Translations under genes and position numbers: made by a program
NCBI GenBank assembly: GCA_023614405.1
Contig: CM042688.1
Span: forward strand, 72,216,253 to 72,280,252
Length of the DNA stretch: 64,000 nt
From: Avena insularis
Taxonomy: Eukaryota; Streptophyta; Magnoliopsida; Poales; Poaceae
Direction: 5' to 3'
The notes under the pieces: model-generated
What the model was told of the DNA's origin: nothing
Database searches by the model: none
What the model saw: the letters and a program-made list of their open reading frames with translations, nothing else
Shown here: positions 46,260 to 56,924 of the stretch, in pieces
Position numbering within the stretch: the stretch's first letter is position 1
Layout: every line of letters starts with the position of its first letter

Positions 46260-47450
46260 TGGTATCGAGCTAGATCTATGCGTAGATGTGATTCACGAGT
46301 AGAACGCAACATGGTTGTTGCGGCGTTGATGTTTTCTGTTGCAAGCCTCTTGTTTGTGTTCTTCTTATGACGCGGGATAGTGAGATTGAAGCGGTCCAGG
46401 CCAACCTTCTGTGACGTCGTTCGCGACTTGACGGTGGCTTGTACCATACATGCGGCTGGTGGATGTCGGTTTCTCTCACTATAGTTGTCATGGGATTAAC
46501 ACGGAGTTTGGCAACCATAATATCACCGTTGTGGCTTTAGTAGGTAAGAATCGTTCTTAGCATCTACTCCCATAAGCCACGTAAAACATGCAACAACAAA
46601 GTAGGCGTCTAACTTGTTTTTGCAGGAGTGTTCTGTGATATGGTATGGCCCAAGATGTGATGTGTATATTGTATGCGATGATCATGTTTTGTAATGTTTC
46701 ACGACTTGCATGTCGATGAGTACACAACCGCAGGAGCCATATGGTTGTCTTTATAATTGTGTATGACCTGAGTCAACTTCTTATACGCCATGTAATAGCT
46801 TTACTTTATCGCTAAGTAGTTAGCAATAGTTGTAGTTGCTATTCGTGGTGGAGGCAATCATGGTGGAGTGATGGAGATCATGCGACGCACAAGATGGAGA
46901 TCATTCTAAGATTGGCTATACCTTGTCACATAAAGTTATATGCATGTGATGTTTATCCTTTTATGTATCTTATTATGCTTAGATCGCGACGGTAGCATTA
47001 TAAGATGATTCCTCACTTAAAGATCAAGATAAAACTGTGTATTCCCCAAGTATGCACTGCTATGCGAAAGTTCGTCAGTGTCCAAGCATCACGTGATGAT
47101 CCGGTGCTATAGACTCTCGCTCACATACAACGGGTGCAAGCCAGTTTTACTGCAGCGGAAATACTTGGGTCTAACTTGACGAGCCTAGCATGTACAGACA
47201 TGGCCTCGGAACACAAGAACCGAAAGGTTAAGCATGAGTCATATGAATGATATGATCGACACTTCGTTGTCCACCATTGAAACCACATCTCTTCTCGTGA
47301 TGATCGGATTAGGTGTGGTGAATTTGGATCATGTTCACTAAACAACTTGAGGGATGTTGAATTTAGTGGGAGTTCATCTAGTAATTTGATTAAGTTGAAC
47401 TATTTATCATGAACATAGTCTAAATTGTACTTGCAAATACTATAGATCCA
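46260..47450 (+). other. Primer site and leader of Copia-2
   Basis: TGGTATCGAGC starts at 46260, directly at the LTR end, and is one base short of TGGTATCAGAGC. The ~1.2-kb leader has no supportable gene. Confidence 0.75.
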
Positions 47451-48230
47451 ATGGCCAAGTCCAACTTCAACTTCAACGTTTTTGCTGAGAAAGAAAAGCT
47501 TAGAAACAATGGGTCTAACTTCACCAACTGGTTCCGCAATCTAAGAATCATTCTGTCTAGCGGACAAAAGGACTATGTCCTTAAGAAAGCGCTAGGTGAC
47601 GCCCCTGCTATAGATGCGCCGGCTGATGAAAAAGCTGTTTATCAGTCGCGTAAGGATGATTATGATTTGATTAAGATCGTCATGTTGTATGCTATGGAAT
47701 CGGATCTTCAAAATCATTTTGAGGAGTTCGCCGGGCCCTTTGAGATTCTCGAGGAGCTGAAAAACATGTTTCAGACTCAAGCCCGCTTAGAGATATGAGA
47801 TCTCTAAGAAATTCCTTAACTACAAGATGGAGGAAGGAGTTCATTAGTGAGCATGCCATTAAGATGATGGGCTACACTCAACGCCTTGAGCAAGCTGGAC
47901 TGCAAGATTCGGAGGAGCTCAAGATTGACACTCCTAGCTACAAAAGTTTTGTAGTTGATCACAATCAGATTGGTTCCACTGATATGATCACTGAGCTCTT
48001 TGCTAAAATGAAAGTAGCGGAGGTGAACATCAAAAAGAATAATCATGTATTGATGGTCAACAAGCCCCCCACCTTCAAGAAAGGTAAGGGTGCAAGGAAG
48101 CCCTTCAAGAAAGGCGGCGGCAAGCGCGTTGCCCCTGCTGAGAAGAAGCTCAAGTCTGGTCCTAAGCCGGACCTTCGAGTACTTCTATTGCAAGGACAAG
48201 GGTCCTTTGGGCCTTAATCGTCCAAGTACT
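47451..48230 (+). pseudogene. gag: Gag of Copia-2, frameshifted
   Basis: The ATG at 47451 opens MAKSNFNFNVFAEKEKL and reads 115 codons through the gag domain (NWFRNLRIILS, YAMESDLQNHFEEF). A shift near 47790 moves the frame to 47795-48217 (ISEHAIKMMGYTQRL, Lys-rich tail GKGARKPFKKGGGKR). The zinc knuckle near 48175-48210 is destroyed by small indels. It is the structural protein of the particle and is not functional here. Confidence 0.8.
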
Positions 48231-51200
48231 TAGCGGACAAGAAGGTGGCACCATCAAAGGTATATTTGATATACATGTTATTGATGTTTTCCTTACTAGC
48301 CCTCGTTGTAGTGCCCGGTATTTGATACGGTTGAGGTTGCTAATATTTGTAACTCAAAGCAGAGCTACGGAATGAGCGGTGACTGCGAGGGATGAGGTGA
48401 CGATGCACGTTGGCAACGGATCAAGAGTTGATGTGATGGGTCGGACGCCTCCTTAGTTTTACCTTGGATTAGTTTTAAACCTTAATAAATGTTATTATGT
48501 ACTGCGTTGAGCATGAACATTATTTCTGGACCGTGTTTATTGCAAGACGGTTATTCATTTAAATCGGAGAATAATGGTTGTTCTATTTATATGAGTAACA
48601 TCTTTTATGGTCATGCACCTCTTGTGAATGGTTTATTTCTTCTAAATCTAGAAAAGGATGAAACACACATCCATAACATTGAGGCTAAGAGATGCAAAGT
48701 AGATAGTGATAATACTACTTATTTGTGGCGTAATCGTCTCAGGTCATATTGGTGTAAAGCGCATGAAGAAACTCCATTCTGATGGACTTTTGGAGTCTCT
48801 TGATTTTGAATCATTTGACACATGCGAACCATGCCTCATGGGTAAGATGATCAAAACCCCGTTCTCCGGTATGATGGAGCGAGCAACGGACTTGTTGGAA
48901 ATCATACATACCGATGTATGCGGACCGATGAGTGTTTCGACGCGCGGTGGATATCGCTATTTTCTCACTTTTACCGATGACTTAAGTAGATATGGGTATA
49001 TCTATTTAATGAAACATAAATCTGAAACGTTTGAAAAGTTCAAAGAATTTCAGAATGAAGTGGAGAACCATCGTAACAGAAGATTAAGTTTCTACGATCC
49101 GATCGTGGGGCGAATATTTGAGTTATGATTTTCTCACGCATCTCAAAGCAAGTGGAATCGTTTCACAACTCCATACCGGAACACCACAAGCAATGGTGTG
49201 TCGAGCAGGAATCGAACCCTATTAGATATGGTCCGATCGATGATGTCTCTTCTTGATTTGCCATTATCATTTTGGGGTTATGCATTAGAAACCGCTGCAT
49301 TCACTTTAAATAGGGCTCCATCTAAATCCGTTGAGACGACACCGTATGAAGTTTGGTTTGGTGCTAAACCTAAGTTGTCGTTTCTTAAAGTTTGGGGATG
49401 CGAAGCTTACGTCAAGAAGTTGATGCCGGACAAGCTCGAACCCAAAGCGAGAAATGCGTCTTCATAGGCTAACCTAAGGAAACTATTGGGTATAACGTCT
49501 ATCCCCCAACCGAAGGCAAAGTGTTTGTCGCAAAGAACGGTTCCTTTCTTGAGAAGGAGTTTCTCTCGAAAGAAGTGAGTGGGAGGAAAGTAGAGCTAGA
49601 CAAGGTTATTGAACCTTCTCTTGAATTGGAGAGTAGCGCAGCACCTGAAATTGTTCCATGGCCTTTGCACCAACAATAGAGGAAGCTAATGACAAGGATC
49701 ATGAAGCTTGGACGATCTTGCTCTCGAACGTCGCAGTCGACAAGGTCGCGTGCCCTCCCGAGTGGTAATGCAACCTGTCTTGACTGTCTTGTTAGTAGAA
49801 GACGAACCTATGAACTATGAGGCGATGATGAGCCCAGACTCGAGAATGGCTAGAAGCCATGAAATCCGAATTGGGATCCATGAGCGAAAACCAAGTATGG
49901 ACTTTGGTGGACCCTCCTAGCGACCGAAAGGCCGTTGAGTGCAAATGGATCTTCAAGAAGAAAACAGATGCGGATGGTAATGTTACCGTCTATAAAGCAC
50001 GGCTTGTTGCGAAAGGTTTTCGACAAGTTCAAGGTGTTGACTACGATGAGACTTTCTCTCCCGTAGCGATGTTTAAGTCCATTCGGATTTTATTAGCAAT
50101 TGCTGCGTTTCATGATTATGAAATATGGCAAATGGATGTCAAGATCGCTTTCCTCAATGGCAACATTGATGAAGAGTTGTATATGATGCAACCGAAGGTT
50201 TTGTCGATCCTAAGGATCTTGATAAAGTATGCAAACTTCAGCATTCCATTTATGGATGAAGCAAGCGTCTCGGAGTTGGAACCTTCGTTTTGATCAAGTG
50301 ATCAAGAGCTTTGGATTTGTTCCAAATTGCTTTCTGGCTTGCATCTACAAGAAAGTGAGTGGGAGCTCGGTGGCGTTTACGGTACTATATGTGGATGACA
50401 TATTGATTATTGGAAATGACATCGACATGCTTAACGATGTGAAGAGTTATTTGAACAAGTGTTTTCAATTAAAGACCTAGGTGAAGCTGCTTATATATTG
50501 GGCATAAAATCTATAGAGATAGACAAAGACGCTGATAGCTTTAAGCGAGTACATACCTAGACAAAGTTCGAAAAGGTTCGAATGGATAAGGCATTGAAAG
50601 GTTCAGTGCCTATGTTGTCAGGTAAGATATTGAGCAAGGCTCAGTGTCCAGCTATGGTAAATGATAGGGAAGCTATGAGCAAAGTGCCTTATGCCTCGGC
50701 CATAGGTTCCATCATGTATGCCATGCTGTGTACTAGACCGGATGTGTCCAATGCTCTTAGTTTGACGAGTAGATATCAAAGTGATCCAGGAGTGGAACAC
50801 TGGACAGCCGTGAAGAACATCCTAAGGTACCTAAATAGGACTAAAGAAATGTTCTTAGTCTATGGGGGTGATGAACAGCTCGTCATAAAAGGTTACGTCG
50901 ATGCTAGTTTAAACCGACAAGGATGATTCTAAATCTCGAGAGAATCGTGTATATTTTGAATGGAGGAGCTGTGAGCTGGAGAAGCTGCAAGCAAAGCGTG
51001 GTCGCGGGATCTACAGTAGAAGCGGAATACATGGCTGCTGCAGAAGCGTCAAGTGAAGGAGTTTGGATCAGAAACTTCATCACTGAGCTTGGCGTGGTTC
51101 CAAGTGCATTGGACCCACTGGAGATATTGTGTGACAACACTGGCGCCATAGCACTCGCTAAGGAGCCAAGATATCATCCAAAGACCAAGCATATCAACCG

Positions 51201-51366
51201 CAAGTTTCATATAATCCGAGATTATATAGCAGATGCAGATCTGAAGATCAGCAAAGTACATACAGATCTGAATGTCGCAGATCCATTGACTAAACCTCTT
51301 CCACGTGTAAAACATGATCAGCACCTCAGTGCGATGGGTGTGAGATTGTTGCCAAATGTAAACTAG
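48231..51366 (+). pseudogene. pol: Pol of Copia-2, broken into several frames
   Basis: The protease motif is damaged: DTV replaces DTG near 48325. The integrase is recognisable in 48489-49128 and 49198-49467 (HTDVCGPM, SRNRTLLDMVRSMM) but is shifted around 49090-49200, where the second Asp and the Glu should lie. RT occupies 49859-50480 in two frames, with GVDYDETFSPV and YVDD. RNase H lies in 50582-50926 and 50923-51366, with DASL, AEYMAA and CDNTGAIALAKEP. I see at least eight frame changes. The layout is the same as in Copia-1. Confidence 0.85.
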
Positions 51367-51382
51367 ATTATTGACTCTAGTG

Positions 51383-51394
51383 CAAGTGGGAGAC
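51383..51394 (+). other. Polypurine tract of Copia-2
   Basis: CAAGTGGGAGAC directly precedes the 3' LTR. Confidence 0.75.
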
Positions 51395-53091
51395 TATTGG
51401 AATTATGCCCTAGAGGCAATAATAAAGATGTTATTATTATAATTCTTGTTCATGATAAAGTTTATACTCCATGCTAGAATTGTATTAAGCGGAAACATTA
51501 ATACTTGTGTGGTTTGTGAACAACACCGTGTCCCTAGTACGCCTCTATGGACTAGCTCATTGATCAATGATGGTTAAGGTTTCCTAACCATAGACATGAG
51601 TTGTCAATTGATAATGAGATCATATCATTGGGAGAATGATATGGTGGAGTACAAACTAAGCGAAGCAATTAGATCGTGTCATTGTGTTCATCTTTGCGAA
51701 GCTTTTCTTATGTCAAATATTGTATTCCTTAGACCATGAGATAATACAACTCCCTGGTATCGGAAGAAAGCTTTGAGGTCATCAAACGTCATCCTATGAG
51801 AGGGTGATCATAAAGGTGTCTCTCGGTGATCGGAAAGTATCATTGGGTTGTATGTATCGAGATGGAATTTGTCCCTCCCAAGTCGAGAGATATACTTCGG
51901 GCCCTCGGTGTCGATATCAACACCGCTTGCAAGCATGTGGTTAAGGAGTTAATCACAAAGTGATATCGGATTACGGAGCAGTAAAGTACTTCGTGAACGA
52001 GATTGAACTAGGTATGACGGTACCGATGATCGAATCTCGGGCAAGTAAAATATCGCGAGACGAAGGGAATATATATGGGATTGATTGAATCCTGGCATCG
52101 TGGTTCATCCGATATGATCATCGATGAATGTGTGGGAGTCAATATGGGTGCCCAGACCCCGCTGTTGATTATTGATAGAAGATCATGTTTGCATATTCTC
52201 GAACCCATGAGGTCACACACTTAACGTGTCTCGACGCTAGGATAGATTGGATACTTGGTTTATGAATTTTGTTCAAGTCTCGTATGGGATCCGGGACATC
52301 ACGAGAGGTTCGGAATGGTCCGGAGAATAAGATTCATATAAAGGCTGCAGTTTTGGAGTTCGGAATTGTTCCGGATTAATCGGTATTGTCTAAGCTTCTA
52401 GAACCTTCCGGAAGGGGGCCAACGTGGTCCCACCTTCCGGGAGGGGGCATGGGCCTATGAGGGAGTGTCCTGGCCGCATTGGGCCAGGGGCACAAGGCCC
52501 CATAGGGCCCAGCCGATCCTAGATAAGTTTAAACTCGTTTAAACTAGAGATAGGATTTCTAGATAAGGGAGAGTTTAAATTGTTTAAACTAGAGATAGGC
52601 TTGGAGGATGGGCAAGGGCTGGCCGCACCCCCCTCTATATATAGAGGGCTGGTGCGCCCCCTCCCAACTTACCAACACACCTCCCTCCAAACCCTAGTAG
52701 CCCTGCTGCCCTCCTCTCTCCCTCCCGACTATTTGTAGGCGAAGCCCTGCTGTAGAAATTCTCCACCATATACACCACGCCATCGTGTTGTAGATCCAAT
52801 CCATCTCTCCACCATACTTGCTGGTCCGAGGAAGGAGGAGACGTCGAGGTGCTGCACGTGTGCATCTCACGGAGGCACCGCCACTTGTGGTGCTAGATCG
52901 GATCGGATCGCGAGGAGAAGCGAGTACGACTACATCACCCACGTTAAAATGAGCGTTCCTGTGCGAATCTTCAAGGGTATGAAGATCTAATCCAATCTCT
53001 CTCGTTGTTTGCATCTCCTAGATTAGATCTTGGCTTTCCCTCTGTTCGCTTCCGTAGAAAATTTTGATTTACTATGCTGCGAAACCCTTCA
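51395..53091 (+). repeat. 3' LTR of Copia-2
   Basis: 1697 bp, starting TATTGGAATTATG (TG changed to TA) and ending ACCCTTCA. Confidence 0.9.
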
Positions 53092-53881
53092 ATATGTTTC
53101 AGACGAAAGAATTGCAAAGTGCAGGAATTGTTTCAATAGAAACCGAAAATTGTTTCGGGTGAAATTGCAGAAGGTGGTTCTGCATGTGATATTGAAATTT
53201 TGCAAGGGGCTATATGTGAATGTTTGTTAATTAAAGTAATTAACAAAATTCTGAATAAATTTAATAAAAGGGTTTTATTAAATGAGAGAGCATTAAATTT
53301 GGAGAAACTTAATGCATTTAAAGTGGAGACTTTAAAAGGGAATGTGAAGAGGCATTTTAATGTGGAGGAGTTACCACCACATGAATGGGGAGGTGAGGGG
53401 TCACCCCCCATGCTCCGTCCATGGAGAGAGGGGGCACCCCCCTCCTCCTATAAAAGGCCACCCATTCCCTCCTTCATCCACACACCTCCTTGTGAAGGGT
53501 ATCTCTCCCCCTCTAGAATTATTCCCCCATGGTCTCGGATTAGCGAGATACATGTTCCCGGTGGCATTTCGTCTGGAAGGAGTTGCTGCTTCCGCTGGAT
53601 CACTGGAGCGAGGAGGTGGAGGTTGTCCGGTGGCTTGAACGTGTGTGCGAGGGCGGATGCGCTGCTGAGTTGCGGCGCTCGGACTTCCTCACGATCTTGA
53701 GATCGGCAAGTGTACGACTACATCAACCACGAGTTCCTACTCGTTAACAAAGCTCGTTGTCTACGAGGGTAAGTTCTCTATGGATGTATGTACACCCGTT
53801 TGCTTTGTACCTAGTAGATAGATCTTGGCGTGTAGTTCACACCGTAGGAAATTTTTTGTTTTCTATGCTGCGGACCCAACA
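53092..53881 (+). repeat. 3' LTR of Copia-1, right segment
   Basis: It begins with the duplicated ATATG (53092-53096), continues TTTCAGACGAAAG as in the 5' LTR near 37881, and ends GGACCCAACA. ATTAT follows. Confidence 0.9.
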
Positions 53882-53886
53882 ATTAT

Positions 53887-54314
53887 TAGTCATAGATGCT
53901 GTTGGATGGCGATCTATGTATAATGTTGTAATGCCCAATCAAGTCTCAAAGGAGTCAAGATGATTAGTATATGCTTGTATGCTTTCTCGATGTTTGTAAA
54001 TTGCCCCGCTGTAATTTGTTCACCCAACATGTTATCTATCTTAAGGAGAGCCACCTCTAGTGAACTATGGACCCCGACCCTTTCTTTTACATCAATCTAC
54101 AAACTGTTTACTGCTTTGTGTTTAGTTTCTGCAAACTATTACTTCCTTCCATTAGATACGTTTAATCCTTTATTTTCAGCAAAACCGGTGAGATTGACAA
54201 CCTCATCACAAGTTGGGGGCAAAGTTTTGTGGTTGTGTTGTGCAGGTCTCCACGTTGCTACTAGCACCGGTAGTGTGCCCTGCCAAGGGTCAGCTAGCAA
54301 CACCTTTGGGGTGT
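53887..54314 (+). repeat. LTR 3a of Gypsy-3, right segment
   Basis: It resumes LTR 3a with TAGTCATAGATGC and ends at CTTTGGGGTGT, where Gypsy-3b begins. Confidence 0.85.
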
Positions 54315-55888
54315 TGATACATTGCAAATGTATCTATAATTTTTGATGTTTCATGCTTGGTTTTATCCACTTTCTTGTGTTTTTTCCATACTTTGGAGTG
54401 CTTTTCATATGATTTCTTGGACTAACTTATTAACAAGAGCCATAGTGCTAGCTGCCTGTTTTCTGCTGTTTTTGGTTCCAGGAAAGTCAGAAAATGAATA
54501 TTCTCGGAATTGGACGGGACAAAAGCCAAAGTGCCTATTTTTCCGGAAGTCATCAGATGCCATAATATGAGACGGAGAGGAGCCAGGGGGCCACCACACC
54601 ACCTGGCCATGCCAGGGGGTGGTGTGGCCAGCCCAGGCATCCCCTCGGCCTCTCCTTCCGCCTATAAGATGCCCTCGGGACGAAAACCCTAAGTACCCGA
54701 TCAAAAATCCACGAAAGAGTCTATAGCCGCCGTCATCTCTATCCCTAGATCGGGAGGGATCTGAAGCTCTTTCCGGCACCCTGCCGGAGAGGGGAATTCA
54801 CCCTGGAGGCCTTCTTCATCACCATGCAAGCCTCCAGTGTGATGCGTGAGTAGTTCATCCTTGGACTACGGATCCATGTAGTAGTTAGATGGCTGGTTCT
54901 CCTCCTTTGTGCTTTCATGTCTAGATCTTGTGAGCTTCGTTCATGATCAAGATCATCTATTTGTAATTCTGCATGTTGTGTTTGCGGGGATCCGATGGAT
55001 ATTGAGATGCTATTTCAGATTGATTATTGATTCTATCATGTCTTTGTTATTTGTGATCTTGCATGCTTTCCGTTGTTAGTAGCTATCTTGGCCAAGTAGA
55101 TGCTAGTAACTCCAAGAGTTAGTATTTATGCTCGATAGTGGGTTCATGCCTCTAGTAATCTGGAGAAGTGACAGAAATCTCTAAGGTACTAGATGTGCTG
55201 TTGCTACTAGGGAGAAAACAACAATCATTTGTTCATAGAACAATCATATTGTTTACATTACACGCAATTCGTAAAGCAATTGTTGCTTGCAACTTAATAC
55301 TGGAGGGGGTTCGGATGATAACCTGAAAGTGGCTTATTAGTCATAGATGCAGTTGGATGGCGGTCTATGTATAATGTTGTAATGCCCAATCAAGTCTCAA
55401 AGGAGTCAAGATGATTAGTATATGCTTGTATGCTTTCTCGATGTTTGTCAATTGCCCCGCTATAATTTGTTCACCCGACATGTTATCTATCTTAAGAAGA
55501 GCCACCTCTAATGAACTATGGATCCCGGTCCTTTTCTTTACATACAATCTACGAACTGTTTACTGCTTTGTGTTTACTTTCTGCAAACTATTACTTCCTT
55601 CCATTCGATACGTTTAATCCTTTGTTTTCAGCAAAACACGGTGAGATTGACAACCTCATCGCAAGTTGGGGACAAAGTTCTGTGGTTGTGTTGTGCAGGT
55701 CTCCACGTTGCTACTAGCACCGGTAGTGTGCCCAGCCAAGGCTCAGCTAGCAACACATTTGGGGTGTTTCCTTGCTCCTACTAGTTCGATTAAACCTTGG
55801 TTTCATAACTGAGGGAAACTTGCTGCTGTGCTCATTATACCTTCCTCTTGGGGTTCCCAACGAGCTCTACATCAACACCGAGCCATCA
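54315..55888 (+). repeat. 5' LTR of Gypsy-3b
   Basis: 1574 bp from TGATACATTGC to GAGCCATCA. The TATA region reads CCTATAAGATG instead of CCTATATATT. Confidence 0.9.
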
Positions 55889-55898
55889 AGCATTTTTC

Positions 55899-55916
55899 TG
55901 GCGCCGTTGCCGGGGA
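55899..55916 (+). other. tRNA-Asp primer binding site of Gypsy-3b
   Basis: TGGCGCCGTTGCCGGGGA is the canonical site. Confidence 0.85.
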
Positions 55917-56103
55917 GTCAAGGACATCTTCACAAGGGGAGTCCCTCATAACCAATCTCTTTACTTTGTTATTTTTCTTTTGCTTAGTTTCTTTTTGTTT
56001 TGTTTGCTTGTTTCTTTATCAAAAACACAAAAAAAATAGTTTTACAAGTTTGCTTCCTTTATTGAAAACACAAAAAAATTAGTTCCTATCTTAAGTTTCC
56101 ACT

Positions 56104-56475
56104 ATGTCTAGCCTTGCTCCAATCACTATGTCACCCGAGGAAAGTTTTAAGGAAGCTTGGTCTACAATCTCTGATCTACATGAAAAAACTGAGCCTAAAA
56201 TGACCCAAAGCTTGTTCCTTAGCAGTTTTTACCTTGTAATTGCTCTTTGCTATAGATATGCTTTAGATGCTATTGTGGGAGGAGATTTCCTCCAATGTAA
56301 TGAGGATGATGCTATAAATGCTATAAAGAAATTGATCTTTACTTACAACTTGCCTAGCCAAACTGATATTTCTTTCGCAAAAATATTTGCTAGATTGAAC
56401 ACTCTTGAGACTTGCACTGCTAGCTTAAAAGATTGCTATAATACGCTTATGAGCATCACAATTATGTTCCAATAA
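56104..56475 (+). CDS. gag: Short gag-like frame of Gypsy-3b
   Basis: A 123-codon frame starts MSSLAPITMSPEESFKEAW and is mostly helical by composition, with a GGDFLQCNEDDAINAIKK segment. It occupies the gag position, after the leader and before a protease-like frame. It shares no visible similarity with the Gypsy-1/-2 gag. The family is familiar from other Triticeae Athila-type elements, from memory. It may be a shortened gag. A zinc knuckle is absent. The stop at 56475 separates it from the protease-like part, which is in another frame. Confidence 0.55.
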   Translation: MSSLAPITMSPEESFKEAWSTISDLHEKTEPKMTQSLFLSSFYLVIALCYRYALDAIVGGDFLQCNEDDAINAIKKLIFTYNLPSQTDISFAKIFARLNTLETCTASLKDCYNTLMSITIMFQ

Positions 56476-56486
56476 ATTGTTAACCA

Positions 56487-56924
56487 TCAAAATGGCTCCC
56501 TACAGTAAAGATTGAGATAAACACTAAAAAATTTCAAGCTCGCTGTGATATCATGTCTAAATTTTGTCTTGTGCCCAAAGATATTTATGAATCTTTGAAT
56601 CTTTGGGGGCTTACTGAAGGAGGAAAAGAAATATCTCTTGATAATAATGCTACCATATTACCTATTGGAATAGCTGAAGGAGTGTTTACAAAGATCCTTG
56701 GGAAAATGATTTCTACTGATTATCTTGTTATTGAGTGTGCAGGAAAAGGACAAATTACACTTGGAAGGTCCCTATTAGAACTCCTTGGAGCAATAATAGA
56801 TGTGGGAAAGGGTACCATGCACGTTTCTTATCCACCCAACAATCATATTTTCCCCAAGGTTAAGAATAAAAGTAAGAGAGGTAAGGGCAAGAAATTTGAT
56901 TTTAATGCTTCTTCGAACACTTGA
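56487..56924 (+). CDS. Protease-like frame of Gypsy-3b
   Basis: The frame is open upstream of the ATG at 56553, and the domain begins with WLPTVKIEINTKKFQARCDI. This matches the start of Athila-type proteases. The active-site triad is CDIM here, not CDLG, so the key glycine is missing. The C-terminal GQITLGRSLLELLGAIIDVG matches the flap and GRPFL region of the family. A Lys-rich tail ends the frame at 56924. Because the active site is altered, it may be inactive. No other pol domain follows. Confidence 0.6.
   Translation, partial: SKWLPTVKIEINTKKFQARCDIMSKFCLVPKDIYESLNLWGLTEGGKEISLDNNATILPIGIAEGVFTKILGKMISTDYLVIECAGKGQITLGRSLLELLGAIIDVGKGTMHVSYPPNNHIFPKVKNKSKRGKGKKFDFNASSNT

Larger units (their letters stand above)
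44573..53091 (+). mobile_element. Copia-2: BARE/Angela-type Copia element
   Basis: The 8519-bp element has LTRs starting TGTTGGAATTATGCCC and ending ACCCTTCA. It is flanked by ATATG on both sides (44568-44572 and 53092-53096). It is the youngest insertion of the right-hand nest by position. Despite that, gag and pol hold many small indels, often losses of C or G. Confidence 0.92.
37013..53881 (+). mobile_element. Copia-1: BARE/Angela-related Copia element, interrupted by Copia-2
   Basis: Two ~1.65-kb LTRs, an initiator-Met primer site, gag, a long pol frame and a polypurine tract are in the correct order. The target duplication ATTAT is present at 37008-37012 and 53882-53886. Copia-2 sits in the 3' LTR after 44572. 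I count about 14 substitutions between the first ~870 bp of the LTRs (about 1.6%), mostly transitions. With the usual grass LTR clock of 1.3e-8 per site per year, that is roughly 0.6 million years. The count was made by eye. Confidence 0.9.

Noticed and set aside
46260..47450. Possible gene between the Copia-2 LTR and gag
   Set aside because: This is the usual ~1.2-kb leader of BARE-type elements. Its frames are short and lack domains.
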